Source: Nocardia grenadensis NBRC 108939 (GTDB lineage Bacteria > Actinomycetota > Actinomycetes > Mycobacteriales > Mycobacteriaceae). From it: 64,000 nucleotides of DNA. Below the pieces are notes generated by a model that did no database searches, was not told where the DNA came from, and saw only the letters and a program-made list of their open reading frames with translations. The translations under genes were made by a program, and so were the position numbers. The stretch is from the NCBI RefSeq assembly GCF_001613445.1, contig NZ_BDCJ01000029.1, positions 49,333 to 113,332 of the forward strand, read 5' to 3'. Below, piece after piece: positions 8,658 through 17,296 of the stretch. How positions within the stretch are numbered: position 1 is the stretch's first letter; every line of letters starts with the position of its first letter.

Positions 8658-9860
8658 ATGCTGTTCGTGTTGGGGTTCGTGCTGTTCGCCCTCGGCATCA
8701 CGATTTCGATCGCGCTGCACGAATGCGGGCACATGTGGACCGCTCAGGCCACCGGTATGAAAGTGCGCCGGTACTTCATCGGGTTCGGCCCGAAGGTGTT
8801 CTCCTTCCGGCGCGGCGAAACCGAATACGGCGTCAAATGGCTGCCGCTCGGCGGGTTCTGCGATATCGCCGGAATGACCGCGCTCGACGAACTCGAACCC
8901 GAAGAGGTCGACCGGGCCATGTACCGGCAGGCCACCTGGAAACGCCTCGTGGTGATGTCCGGCGGTATCGGAATGAATTTCCTGCTCGGCTTCCTCCTGA
9001 TCGTCGTGCTGGCGGTCGGCTGGGGTCTGCCCAACCTCAACCAGCCGCCGGAGACCACGATCGGCGATATGAGCTGCGTCGCGCCGCAGAACCCCGACCG
9101 TACCCTCGGCACCTGTACCGGCCCCGGCCCCGCCCAGCGCGCCGGCCTCCAGCGCGGCGATGTGGTCACCGCGATCAACGGCGAGAGCGTGGACACCTGG
9201 GAGGAGTTCCAGACCCGCACCCAGCAGCAGAACGGACCGTTCACCTACACCGTCGACCGCGACGGGCAGACGCTGACCCTCGAGGTGGTCCCGGAGCAGG
9301 CCATGCGCTACCCCCGGGACGGCGGCCCCGGCCGGGAGGTGAGTGTCGTCGGCGTCGGCCAGGAGTTCCTCGAACCGGTCCAGTACAGCGTCCTCGGCGC
9401 GATTCCCGCTTCGGCCGCTTTCACCGGCGAGATGTTCATTCGTACTTTCCAGTCGCTGGCGCAGATGCCGGCCAAGGTGGCGTCGCTGTGGGATGCGGTC
9501 ACCGGAGGCGAGCGCGACCGGGAGACCCCGGTCAGCGTGTACGGTGCCAGCAAGATCGGTGGTGAGACCGCCGAACGCGGTTACTGGAACGCCTTCATCC
9601 TCATCCTGGCCAGCTTGAACTTCTTCCTGGGCGCGTTCAACATCCTGCCGCTGCTGCCGCTGGATGGTGGCCATATCGCGGTGGTGCTCTACGAGAAGAT
9701 CCGCAACACCATCCGCGGGTGGAAGGGACTGGCCCCCGGTGCCCCGGTGGACTACCTCAAGCTGCTCCCGCTCACCTACGTCGCGGTCGTCGTCGGTGGT
9801 GCCTACATGTTGCTCACCCTCGCCGCCGACATCGTCAATCCCATCCAACTGTTCCCCTGA
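8658..9860 (+). CDS. rseP: Site-2 intramembrane zinc protease RseP/Rip1
   Basis: The 400-residue protein starts with a hydrophobic helix containing the active site HECGH at residues 21-25. It has a periplasmic PDZ-type region around residues 125-215 (PAQRAGLQRGDVVTAINGE) and a C-terminal membrane domain with LPLLPLDGGHIAVVLYE, where the Asp completes the zinc site. It cleaves membrane-spanning anti-sigma factors and other substrates inside the bilayer; the M. tuberculosis orthologue Rip1 governs several sigma-factor pathways and envelope lipids. A GGAGGGC ribosome site lies upstream of the ATG. It follows dxr. Confidence 0.92.
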   Translation: MLFVLGFVLFALGITISIALHECGHMWTAQATGMKVRRYFIGFGPKVFSFRRGETEYGVKWLPLGGFCDIAGMTALDELEPEEVDRAMYRQATWKRLVVMSGGIGMNFLLGFLLIVVLAVGWGLPNLNQPPETTIGDMSCVAPQNPDRTLGTCTGPGPAQRAGLQRGDVVTAINGESVDTWEEFQTRTQQQNGPFTYTVDRDGQTLTLEVVPEQAMRYPRDGGPGREVSVVGVGQEFLEPVQYSVLGAIPASAAFTGEMFIRTFQSLAQMPAKVASLWDAVTGGERDRETPVSVYGASKIGGETAERGYWNAFILILASLNFFLGAFNILPLLPLDGGHIAVVLYEKIRNTIRGWKGLAPGAPVDYLKLLPLTYVAVVVGGAYMLLTLAADIVNPIQLFP

Positions 9861-9901
9861 TCGCGCAGGAGAAGGCCCCACCTATGCTTCCGCGCCACCT
9901 C

Positions 9902-11113
9902 CTAGCACGCTGCGGGGCCCTTGCCCTCGATCACGTCGACAACGTATCCGGCGATCGCGAGCGAGGAGGTCGCCGCGGGTGACGGGGCATTACGAACAGC
10001 CGTGACCGGGCCGAGCCGGTCGATCCGGAAATCGTCGACGAGACTGCCGTCCGCATCGAGGGCCTGGGCCCGGACCCCGGATCCACCACGCACCACATCC
10101 GCGGCACCTATGGCCGGAATATAGCGCCGCGCCCTGCGCATGTACGCGGCCACCGACAGCGAGCCGTACATTTCCCCGATCCCGGTCCGCCAGTGCTGCC
10201 GCGCCATCCGGCGGAACCCCGGCCAACGCATGGTTTCCGCGAGGTCGCGCACCGAGAAGTCCCGGCGCCGGTACCCTTCCCGGGCGAAGGCCAGTACCGC
10301 GTTGGGGCCGACCTCCACGGTCCCGGACACCCGCCGCGTGAAATGCACCCCCAGGAACGGGTACCGCGGGTCCGGCACCGGATACACCAGCCCGCGCACC
10401 ATATTCGCTTTGTCGGCGACCACATTCATGTATTCGCCTCGGAATGGCACGATCCGCGGGCCTGGGTCGGCGCCCGCCAGCCCGGCCACGGTATCGGCGT
10501 GCAACCCCGCGCACACGATCACTCGATCCGCGCGTAGCACCTCGTCGCCCATCGTGATATCGATTCCCGTTGCGGCCGCGGCGATCCCGTCCACCGCGCA
10601 CGACAACCGAACCTCGCCACCGGATTCCGCCAAGTCCGCGGCGAAGGACTCCGCGATCCGGCGGAAATCGGTGATGGCGGTCCGCGGCGAATACAGTGCC
10701 GCGATCCCCTCGGCGAAGGGCTCGATATCGCCGATCTCCGCCCGGTCCACTCGTCTCAGCCCGGGTACCGCGTTGTCACCGGCCCGAGCCTGCAGGGCCG
10801 CGAGCCGGGGCATTTCGTCATCGTCCACCGCGACGACGAGTTTGCCGCATTCGTCGTAGGGCAGGTTTCGTTCGGCGCAGTACTCGCGCAGCAGGGAACG
10901 GCCCCGCGCGCACAGCACCGCCTTCAAACTTCCCGGCTGATAGTAAATCCCAGCGTGTACCACTCCCGAATTGTGGCCGGTCTGGTGCGCCGCGACGCGA
11001 TCTTCCTTCTCCAGCACCACGATTCGGTCGTCGGGACGCCGACGGGCGAGTTCCCGCCCGATCGCCAGTCCCACGATCCCGGCCCCGACGATCGCGACGA
11101 CCTGCTCACCCAT
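9902..11113 (-). CDS. lhgO: L-2-hydroxyglutarate oxidase (FAD-dependent, DAO family)
   Basis: The 403-residue protein opens with the FAD-binding VAIVGAGIVGLAIGREL and continues with VLEKEDRVAAHQTGHNSGVVHAGIYY, a hallmark of LhgO. Further family features are the Gly/Arg-rich VPFRGEYMNV and PNAVLAFAREGYRR segments. The enzyme oxidises L-2-hydroxyglutarate to 2-oxoglutarate and passes electrons to the respiratory chain at the membrane face. It converges with rseP, with only 41 bp between the two stop codons, and has no obvious operon partner. Confidence 0.85.
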   Translation of the reverse strand: MGEQVVAIVGAGIVGLAIGRELARRRPDDRIVVLEKEDRVAAHQTGHNSGVVHAGIYYQPGSLKAVLCARGRSLLREYCAERNLPYDECGKLVVAVDDDEMPRLAALQARAGDNAVPGLRRVDRAEIGDIEPFAEGIAALYSPRTAITDFRRIAESFAADLAESGGEVRLSCAVDGIAAAATGIDITMGDEVLRADRVIVCAGLHADTVAGLAGADPGPRIVPFRGEYMNVVADKANMVRGLVYPVPDPRYPFLGVHFTRRVSGTVEVGPNAVLAFAREGYRRRDFSVRDLAETMRWPGFRRMARQHWRTGIGEMYGSLSVAAYMRRARRYIPAIGAADVVRGGSGVRAQALDADGSLVDDFRIDRLGPVTAVRNAPSPAATSSLAIAGYVVDVIEGKGPAAC

Positions 11114-11164
11114 GTTCCGTTCCCCTCACACCACGTTCGCCGGCATCCGGTCAGGATGCGGCGT

Positions 11165-11764
11165 CTAGGGCTGTTCCAGCGAATCGAAGGGGATTGTCAC
11201 CGCGACCGGCTCGTCCAGCAGCAGCACCCGGCGGTGCACGGTATGCACCAAGTACCGTCGCCCGGGCCAATCCAAGCGGTATTCCTCGATCTCCTCGATC
11301 GTGTCTTCCTTCTGGTCGAGCCGGATGATCAGGTAGCGGAGGATACCCGCAGCCGCATATTGGATTCGCTTGTCGGTGATATCGACATCAATGGTGGATC
11401 CGGAGGTGACCTCGACGATCAGCAATATGTGATCCCGTACCGTATTGACGTCGTACGGTTCGCAGTCACGGATCCAGATATCCGGATACCGGATGTTCAG
11501 CCGGCGATCCGAGGCAGGCGCATCCGAGTCGGCGAACCGCGCGACGATATCGGAAACGACGACCATGCACGGACCGCCCTCCCGGCGTCCGCTTTCGAGC
11601 AGGCCGGCCAGACGCCGGATAACTCTGCTGTGCAGCGGGCTCTGGGGGATGAGCCGTATGACACGGCCGTCGACGATCTCGATATCACCGAGTTCGGCCG
11701 CGGCACCGTCGGCGAACTCTTCGGCGGTGAGGCGAAGCTCGTCGTGCTCGTCGGGGGCGCTCAT
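11165..11764 (-). CDS. Uma2-family (DUF820) PD-(D/E)XK nuclease-like protein
   Basis: The 199-residue protein has the Uma2 layout: an N-terminal region with DIEIVDGRVIRLIPQSP and LHSRVIRRLAGLLE, then the nuclease core RYPDIWIRD and HILLIVEVTSGSTIDVDITDK, with the family Asp, Glu and downstream Lys present, and IQYAAAGILRYLIIRLD. Family members are restriction-endonuclease-fold proteins of mostly unknown role, abundant in actinobacteria and cyanobacteria. It sits singly between lhgO and rlmN and has no obvious partner, so its job cannot be read from context. ATG at 11764 begins MSAPDEHDELRLTAEEFAD, a normal family start. Confidence 0.82.
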   Translation of the reverse strand: MSAPDEHDELRLTAEEFADGAAAELGDIEIVDGRVIRLIPQSPLHSRVIRRLAGLLESGRREGGPCMVVVSDIVARFADSDAPASDRRLNIRYPDIWIRDCEPYDVNTVRDHILLIVEVTSGSTIDVDITDKRIQYAAAGILRYLIIRLDQKEDTIEEIEEYRLDWPGRRYLVHTVHRRVLLLDEPVAVTIPFDSLEQP

Positions 11765-11855
11765 GCAGGCATGATGTCAGGTCGGGTGGTAACGGGCCAC
11801 AGCGAAGCCTCCTACCCGGCTGGCCTACAGCGCAGGCTCCCGTCCCGACCGGAAC

Positions 11856-12965
11856 TCAGCCCTCCGCCGCCAGCTGACCGCAGGCCGCGGCGATCTCCTG
11901 ACCCCGGGTGTCGCGGACCGTGCACGGCACCCCCTGCGCCTCGACCCGGCGCACGAACTCCCGTTCCACCGGCTTGGGGCTGGCATCCCATTTGCTGCCG
12001 GGGGTGGGATTCAGCGGGATGACATTCACGTGCACGCGGGAGCCCAGCGCCTTGTGCAGTTTCTGGCCCAGCATGTCCGCGCGCCACGGCTGGTCGTTGA
12101 TATCGCGGATCAGCGCATACTCGATGGATACCCGCCGGCCGGATTTGTCGGCGTAGTAGCGCGCGGCGTCGAGCACCTCCGCCACCGGCCAGCGGTTGTT
12201 CACCGGAACCAGGGTGTCGCGGAGTTCGTCGTCGGGGGTGTGCAGGGATACCGCGAGCGTCACCGAGAGGTCCTCATCGGCGAGTTTGCGGATCGCGGGA
12301 GCCAGACCGACCGTCGACACCACCACATTGCGCTGCGAGATACCGAGACCGTCGGGGGCGGGCGAGGTGATGCGGTGTACCGCGTTCACCACCCGCTTGT
12401 AGTTCGCCAGCGGCTCGCCCATTCCCATGAACACAATGTTCGACAGGCGCCCGGGACCGCCGGAGACAGCGCCGTCCCGCAGATCGGCCGCCGCGGCGCG
12501 GACCTGATCGACGATTTCGGCGGTCGAAAGGTTCCGGTTCAGGCCGGCCTGCCCCGTCGCGCAGAAGGGGCAGGCCATACCGCAGCCGGCCTGGCTGGAA
12601 ATGCACAGCGTGGCCCGATCCGGGTAACGCATGAGCACGCTTTCCAGCAGGGTCCCGTCTCCGGCACGCCACAGCGTCTTCCGGGTCTCCCCGCCATCAC
12701 AGGCGATCTGCCGGATCGGCGTGAGTAGCGGGGGGAACAACGCCTCCGCCACTTTCTCGCGGACCGTGGCCGGTAGATCGGTCATTTCCGCCGGATCGGC
12801 CTGCAACCGCCCGTAGTACTGGCGCGCGACCTGGTCGGCGCGGAACTTCGGCAGGCCCAGCTCGGCCATGGCGGCCCGGCGGCCGTCGGCATCGAGGTCG
12901 GCCAGATGGCGCGGCGGCATACCGCGGCGCGGGGCGTCGAAAACCAGGGGCAAAGAGGCGGTCAT
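11856..12965 (-). CDS. rlmN: 23S rRNA (adenine2503-C2)/tRNA methyltransferase RlmN
   Basis: The 369-residue radical SAM enzyme carries the cluster motif CGMACPFC near residue 125 and the family start LGLPKFRADQVARQYY. SAM-binding FMGMGEPLANYKRV and the segment RVHVNVIPLNPTPGSKWD follow, with the catalytic C-terminal Cys in VPCTVRDTRG. It methylates A2503 of 23S rRNA and A37 of some tRNAs. Together with cdsA, frr and pyrH further on it follows the mycobacterial order (Rv2880c-Rv2883c). Confidence 0.94.
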   Translation of the reverse strand: MTASLPLVFDAPRRGMPPRHLADLDADGRRAAMAELGLPKFRADQVARQYYGRLQADPAEMTDLPATVREKVAEALFPPLLTPIRQIACDGGETRKTLWRAGDGTLLESVLMRYPDRATLCISSQAGCGMACPFCATGQAGLNRNLSTAEIVDQVRAAAADLRDGAVSGGPGRLSNIVFMGMGEPLANYKRVVNAVHRITSPAPDGLGISQRNVVVSTVGLAPAIRKLADEDLSVTLAVSLHTPDDELRDTLVPVNNRWPVAEVLDAARYYADKSGRRVSIEYALIRDINDQPWRADMLGQKLHKALGSRVHVNVIPLNPTPGSKWDASPKPVEREFVRRVEAQGVPCTVRDTRGQEIAAACGQLAAEG

Positions 12966-13115
12966 AGTCCTACCAGTGTGTCATCTCGATGAATGTGACC
13001 CGTGCCGCGCCGCGAATGTGAACCGCGCCGAGCCCGTGCGACGGGATCCGGGCCGATATCGACCGGCGGGCCGGAAATCCGTGCACAGTCGATAGCTGTC
13101 GGCAATCATCGACAT

Positions 13116-13505
13116 ATGGCGACTCCTGATGAACCGACACCCGAAACCCGCTCGCTACCGAAAGAACCACCCACGAGCCCACCGGGCACGCCCACCGGAC
13201 GGAAACCCGCACCGGATGCTACCGGCCGCAAACCGGCGGTCGACACCCATCGGCGCAAGGACGTGGAGAAGTCCCGGGTGGGCAATGCGTGGGTCGCGCT
13301 GATCGTGGCGGCGCTGCTCGGCATCGTCCTGCTGATCTTCATCCTGCAGAATTCCGAGAGTACCGAGGTGGAGCTGCTCTTCTGGAACTTCTCGCTCCCA
13401 CTGGGCGTGACGATCCTGCTTTCGGTGATCGCCGGCGCCCTGGTGATGGCGCTGGTGGGCGGGGTCCGCATCGTCCAACTGCGCCGTGCGGTACACCGCG
13501 ACTGA
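13116..13505 (+). CDS. LapA-domain (DUF1049) membrane protein
   Basis: The 129-residue protein has a Pro/Thr-rich disordered N-terminus (PTSPPGTPTGRKPAPDATGR). Two hydrophobic helices follow (AWVALIVAALLGIVLLIFIL and LGVTILLSVIAGALVMALV), joined by QNSESTEVELLFWNFSLP, the characteristic LapA/DUF1049 linker. E. coli LapA scaffolds LPS regulators; actinobacterial members have no assigned role. ATG at 13116 is preferred over 13002 because the upstream part is non-homologous. It converges with cdsA, with 2 bp between stop codons. Confidence 0.75.
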   Translation: MATPDEPTPETRSLPKEPPTSPPGTPTGRKPAPDATGRKPAVDTHRRKDVEKSRVGNAWVALIVAALLGIVLLIFILQNSESTEVELLFWNFSLPLGVTILLSVIAGALVMALVGGVRIVQLRRAVHRD

Positions 13506-13507
13506 CC

Positions 13508-14458
13508 TCAGAGCAGGGTACTGAGCACCAGCCACGAGACGAACGCCGAGGGCAGCATCGAATCGAGCCGGTCCATGATGCCGCCGTGCCCGGGCAGCAT
13601 GGTGCCCATATCCTTGATGCCCAGCTCGCGTTTGATCTGCGATTCGACCAGATCTCCCAGCGTCGCGACGACGACCAGACCGATACCGAGCACCACGCCG
13701 ATCATGGAATTGGCTTCGAGCAGCAGGGTGACCGTGAGCAGACCGCCGATGATCGCGAAAAGCAGCGAACCGCCGAAGCCCTCCCAGGACTTCTTCGGGC
13801 TGATCGACGGCACCATGGAATGGCGGCCGAACAGCACCCCGGCGACATAACCGCCGACGTCGGAGCACACCACCAGGATCATGAAGGTCAGCACCCGCAG
13901 GTTGCCGTCCGGATCCTCGAGCAGGAGCAGCACCGCGAACGACGCCAGCAGCGGAATCCACGCCAGGGTGAACACCGTGATGGCGGTATCGCGCAGGAAA
14001 TTGCGCGGGGCGGTGCGCAGACCGTGGTCGAACAGCCGCCACACCATGCAGACCAACGCCGTCGCCGCGAACGCCCCGGTCACCCCGCCCGGGCCGAACG
14101 GCCAGCCCAACCAGAACACCGCCTGACCGCCGACGATCAGCGGCGTACGCGGCACCAGCACATCGGCTTCCCGCAGTCGCTTGGCGACCTCCCAGGTGGC
14201 GATACCGACCGCGACCCCGGCGACACCGATGAACACCTTGGGCACGAACAGCAGGACGGCGATACACAACACCCCGAGGGTCGTGCCGACGGCCAGGGCC
14301 GCGGGTAAGTTCCGGCCGGCGCGCGACCCCCGGGGCTCGGCGCCCCCGGAGGCTCCGGTCGCTGCCGGTGTCGGTTCGGATATGCCCTCGGCCGGCGGAT
14401 GCGGTCGGGCCGCACCGGTCGCGGCGGCTTTCTCGGCCACGATTGTCCCGTCGCTCAA
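13508..14458 (-). CDS. cdsA: Phosphatidate cytidylyltransferase
   Basis: CdsA makes CDP-diacylglycerol from phosphatidate and CTP at the inner membrane, the precursor of cardiolipin, phosphatidylinositol and hence PIMs. The 316-residue protein has a Pro/Ala-rich N-terminus, about eight membrane helices, and the C-terminal signature LGDLVESQIKRELGIKDMG followed by LPGHGGIMDRLDS. The listed start is a TTG at 14458; GTG at 14440 is equally plausible since neither has a strong ribosome site. Unlike the tightly packed mycobacterial order, 251 bp separate it from frr. Confidence 0.92.
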   Translation of the reverse strand: MSDGTIVAEKAAATGAARPHPPAEGISEPTPAATGASGGAEPRGSRAGRNLPAALAVGTTLGVLCIAVLLFVPKVFIGVAGVAVGIATWEVAKRLREADVLVPRTPLIVGGQAVFWLGWPFGPGGVTGAFAATALVCMVWRLFDHGLRTAPRNFLRDTAITVFTLAWIPLLASFAVLLLLEDPDGNLRVLTFMILVVCSDVGGYVAGVLFGRHSMVPSISPKKSWEGFGGSLLFAIIGGLLTVTLLLEANSMIGVVLGIGLVVVATLGDLVESQIKRELGIKDMGTMLPGHGGIMDRLDSMLPSAFVSWLVLSTLL

Positions 14459-14709
14459 CTCGTCGTCGTTCCGTTCGTTCCCACCCGTCGCGGGCGACGC
14501 TCGCTCCGCTGTTTCCCATTGTGCGGCAGTTCACCGGCCAGGGGGCCGGGTGACCACCGGTCCGGTGCCCGTTCACCACGAACACCGCATTCCGCGCGGC
14601 ACCTACCGCTCGTGCCGCTCTCGGACATCCCGCGCGCCGGGCCGGCACGACCGGCGCGCCTGCGCAAGGTACCACCGCGGAGACGACGGGCTCACCGCCC
14701 GGCCACCAC

Positions 14710-15267
14710 TCAGACCTCGAGCAGTTCGGCTTCCTTGTGCTTCACCAGCTCGTCGATCTGGCCGACGTATCTGGCGGTGGTCTTGTCCAGTTCCTTCTCG
14801 GCGCGCCCGACCTCGTCCTCGCCGGCTTCGCCGTCCTTCTGGATCCGGCCCAGCTCCTCCATGGCCTTGCGGCGCACATTGCGAATCGAGACCTTGGCGT
14901 CCTCGCCCTTCTGCTTGGCCTGTTTGACCAGCTCCCGGCGGCGCTCCTCGGTGAGCTGCGGAATGCTGATGCGCAGGATGTCACCGTTGTTGGTCGGGTT
15001 CACGCCGAGGTCGGAGTTGCGGATCGCGGTTTCGATCGGCCCCAGCTGCGCCTGCTCATAGGGTTTCACCACCACCATCCGCGGCTCCGGCACGGTGATA
15101 CTCGACATCTGGGTGATCGGGGTCGGCGCTCCGTAATAGTCGACCACCACCCGGGCGAACATCCCCGGATTCGCGCGCCCGGTACGGATTCTGCCGAGAT
15201 CGTCCTTCGCCACCGAGACGGCCTTCTCCATCTTCTCCTCGGCGTCGAAGAGCGCTTCTTCAATCAC
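14710..15267 (-). CDS. frr: Ribosome recycling factor
   Basis: Frr splits post-termination ribosomes together with EF-G. The 185-residue product is full length, starts MIEEALFDAEEKMEKAV and has the conserved LGRIRTGRANPGMF, ITVPEPRMVVVKPYE and IPQLTEERRRELVKQAK stretches. GTG at 15267 has GGAGGAA upstream. The gene lies 50 bp downstream of pyrH and is almost certainly cotranscribed with it, the conserved pyrH-frr pair. Confidence 0.96.
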   Translation of the reverse strand: MIEEALFDAEEKMEKAVSVAKDDLGRIRTGRANPGMFARVVVDYYGAPTPITQMSSITVPEPRMVVVKPYEQAQLGPIETAIRNSDLGVNPTNNGDILRISIPQLTEERRRELVKQAKQKGEDAKVSIRNVRRKAMEELGRIQKDGEAGEDEVGRAEKELDKTTARYVGQIDELVKHKEAELLEV

Positions 15268-15317
15268 GACCGTTCCTCCACTGCGTCGTCATCGTCATGA
15301 CCCGCGGGCCCGCGGTA

Positions 15318-16046
15318 TCAGGATCGAACCAATGTGCCGATCTTCTCACCGGCCACCGCCCGGGCGATATTGCCCTTGGTCAACAAATTGAACACCAGCA
15401 TCGGCATCTGGTTGTCCATGCACAAACTGAACGCCGTCGCGTCGGCGACCTTCAGATCGCGTTCGATCACTTCCTTGTGGGTGATCTCGTGGTACATGGT
15501 GGCATCGGGATCCAGTCGTGGATCGGCGTTGAACACACCGTCGACCGCCTTGGCCATGAGTACCACCTCCGCACCGATCTCCAGCGCGCGCTGTGCGGCG
15601 GTGGTGTCGGTGGAGAAATACGGCATCCCCATACCGGCGCCGAAGATCACCACACGACCCTTCTCCAGATGTCGCTTGGCGCGCAGCGGCAGGTAGGGCT
15701 CGGCGACCTGGCCCATGGTGATGGCGGTCTGCACCCGGGTGTCCACACCCTGCTGCTGGAGGAAATCCTGCAGCGCCAGGCTGTTCATCACGGTTCCCAG
15801 CATGCCCATGTAATCGGACCGGGCCCGCTCCATCCCGCGTTCTTCGAGTTCGGCGCCGCGGAAGAAGTTCCCACCGCCGATCACGACCGCGACCTGGACG
15901 CCGGAGCCGACGATTTCGGCGATCTGCTCCGCCACGGTCTCCACCACGTCGGGATCCAGGCCCACCGCGCCGCCCCCGAACATCTCACCACCGAGTTTCA
16001 GCAGTACCCGGCGATATCCTGGGCGGTCGGTCCCCGGGTACGTCAT
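15318..16046 (-). CDS. pyrH: UMP kinase
   Basis: PyrH phosphorylates UMP to UDP for pyrimidine nucleotide supply. The 242-residue product has the amino-acid-kinase-fold motifs VLLKLGGEMFGG, VAVVIGGGNFFRG and MGMLGTVMNSLALQDFL, plus ATAFSLCMDNQMPMLVFNL near the C-terminus. ATG at 16046 is chosen: AAGGAG lies about 9 nt upstream and the family start is matched, while the open frame to 16193 adds a non-homologous Arg-rich leader. The 278 bp before it hold the tsf terminator and the likely pyrH-frr promoter. Confidence 0.96.
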   Translation of the reverse strand: MTYPGTDRPGYRRVLLKLGGEMFGGGAVGLDPDVVETVAEQIAEIVGSGVQVAVVIGGGNFFRGAELEERGMERARSDYMGMLGTVMNSLALQDFLQQQGVDTRVQTAITMGQVAEPYLPLRAKRHLEKGRVVIFGAGMGMPYFSTDTTAAQRALEIGAEVVLMAKAVDGVFNADPRLDPDATMYHEITHKEVIERDLKVADATAFSLCMDNQMPMLVFNLLTKGNIARAVAGEKIGTLVRS

Positions 16047-16269
16047 CGGCTGGCGTCTCCTTCGGCAATCGGTGTGTTCACGGTCGATCGTGTTCATGGT
16101 GTCGGCGAACGCGGCGGCCGCCGAGGTCCGGGGCCGCCCGCCGCCCCGGCCGGGCCGACCCGAGCGCGACTGGCACAGTGGGCGCGGCACCAACGGAAAG
16201 CGGCTTCTATCCTGCCCTACCCGCCCACAACCCCCGATACTCGGGCCCCCGGGCGGCCGAACTCAGACG

Positions 16270-16303
16270 AAACCCCCGCCGCGTCCAACCGCGACGGGGG
16301 TTT
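16270..16303 (-). terminator. Rho-independent-type terminator after tsf
   Basis: The two 14 bp arms AAACCCCCGCCGCG and CGCGACGGGGGTTT pair with one C-A mismatch around a 6 nt loop (TCCAAC). Read on the minus strand the hairpin begins 22 bp after the tsf stop and ends in TTT, the form expected for the end of the rpsB-tsf transcript. It separates rpsB-tsf from pyrH-frr. Confidence 0.8.
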
Positions 16304-16324
16304 CCTCCGGAATCGGGGATCGGC

Positions 16325-17149
16325 TCAGGCCTGGCCGACCTCGAAGCGGGCGAACTTGGTGATCGTGACGCCGGCCTCGTCCAGCAGCGCCTGGACGGTC
16401 TTCTTGTTGTCGGTGACCGACGGCTGCTCCAGCAGGACGACGTCCTTGAAGAAGCCGTTGACGCGGCCCTCGGTGATCTTCGGGAGCGCGGCCTCGGGCT
16501 TACCCTCTTCGCGAGCGGTCTGCTCGGCGATACGGCGCTCGTTCTCGACGATATCGGCGGGCACCTCGTCACGGGTGACGTACTTCGCCTTGAGCGCGGC
16601 GACCTGCATGGCGGCCCCACGGGCGGCCTCGGCGGCGGCCTCACCGGAGCCGCTGTACTCGACCAGCACGCCGACGGCCGGCGGCAGATCCGACGCACGC
16701 TTGTGCAGGTAGGTGGCGACCGGGCCGTCCAGAGAGACGACGCGCCGCAGCTCCAGCTTCTCGCCGATCTTGGCGGCCAGCGCCTGCAGGGCCTCGTCGA
16801 CGGTCTGGCCGTCGAGGGCCACGGCCTTCAGCGCATCCACATCGGCGGGCTTCGCCGCCGCCGCGGCGGCGGCGATCTTATCGGCCAGCGCCTGGAATTC
16901 CGCGTTCTTGGCGACGAAGTCGGTTTCGGAATTGATCTCGACCATCACGCCGTCCTTGGCGATGACCAGGCCTTCGGCGGTGGTGCGCTCGGCGCGCTTG
17001 CCGACATCCTTGGCGCCCTTGATGCGCAGCAGCTCGACGGCCTTGTCGAAATCGCCCTCGGTCTCGACCAGCGCGTTCTTACAATCCATCATTCCGGAGC
17101 CGGTGAGCTCCCGCAGCCGCTTCACGTCAGCGGCGGTGTAGTTCGCCAT
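16325..17149 (-). CDS. tsf: Elongation factor Ts
   Basis: EF-Ts reloads EF-Tu with GTP. The 274-residue product begins MANYTAADVKRLRELTGSGMMDCKNAL, the universal family N-terminus split here across its UBA-like and core domains, and contains VEINSETDFVAKN in the core. Length is normal for actinobacteria. AAGGAGG lies 12 nt before the ATG. It follows rpsB on the same strand with a strong hairpin in the 147 bp gap. Confidence 0.97.
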   Translation of the reverse strand: MANYTAADVKRLRELTGSGMMDCKNALVETEGDFDKAVELLRIKGAKDVGKRAERTTAEGLVIAKDGVMVEINSETDFVAKNAEFQALADKIAAAAAAAKPADVDALKAVALDGQTVDEALQALAAKIGEKLELRRVVSLDGPVATYLHKRASDLPPAVGVLVEYSGSGEAAAEAARGAAMQVAALKAKYVTRDEVPADIVENERRIAEQTAREEGKPEAALPKITEGRVNGFFKDVVLLEQPSVTDNKKTVQALLDEAGVTITKFARFEVGQA

Positions 17150-17186
17150 CGGGGGCGAGCCTCCTTCGAGAAAGTCTGGTACCGGG

Positions 17187-17225
17187 CAGTGGTGGTCACG
17201 ACTCGGTGAGCCGTGACCACCACTG
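17187..17225 (-). promoter_or_regulatory. Perfect 14 bp stem-loop between rpsB and tsf
   Basis: CAGTGGTGGTCACG and CGTGACCACCACTG are exact reverse complements separated by 11 nt. On the minus strand the hairpin lies about 70 nt after the rpsB stop and 38 nt before the tsf start. There is no U-tract after it, so it may be an attenuator, an RNA processing or stability element, or an actinobacterial terminator lacking U residues that sets the rpsB:tsf ratio. Confidence 0.6.
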
Positions 17226-17296
17226 TGGGAAGTGCGGTCCGGCGGCGCTCACCATGGCACCGGCCGGTGAGCGGCCGCCGAACGCGAGGTGACGAC

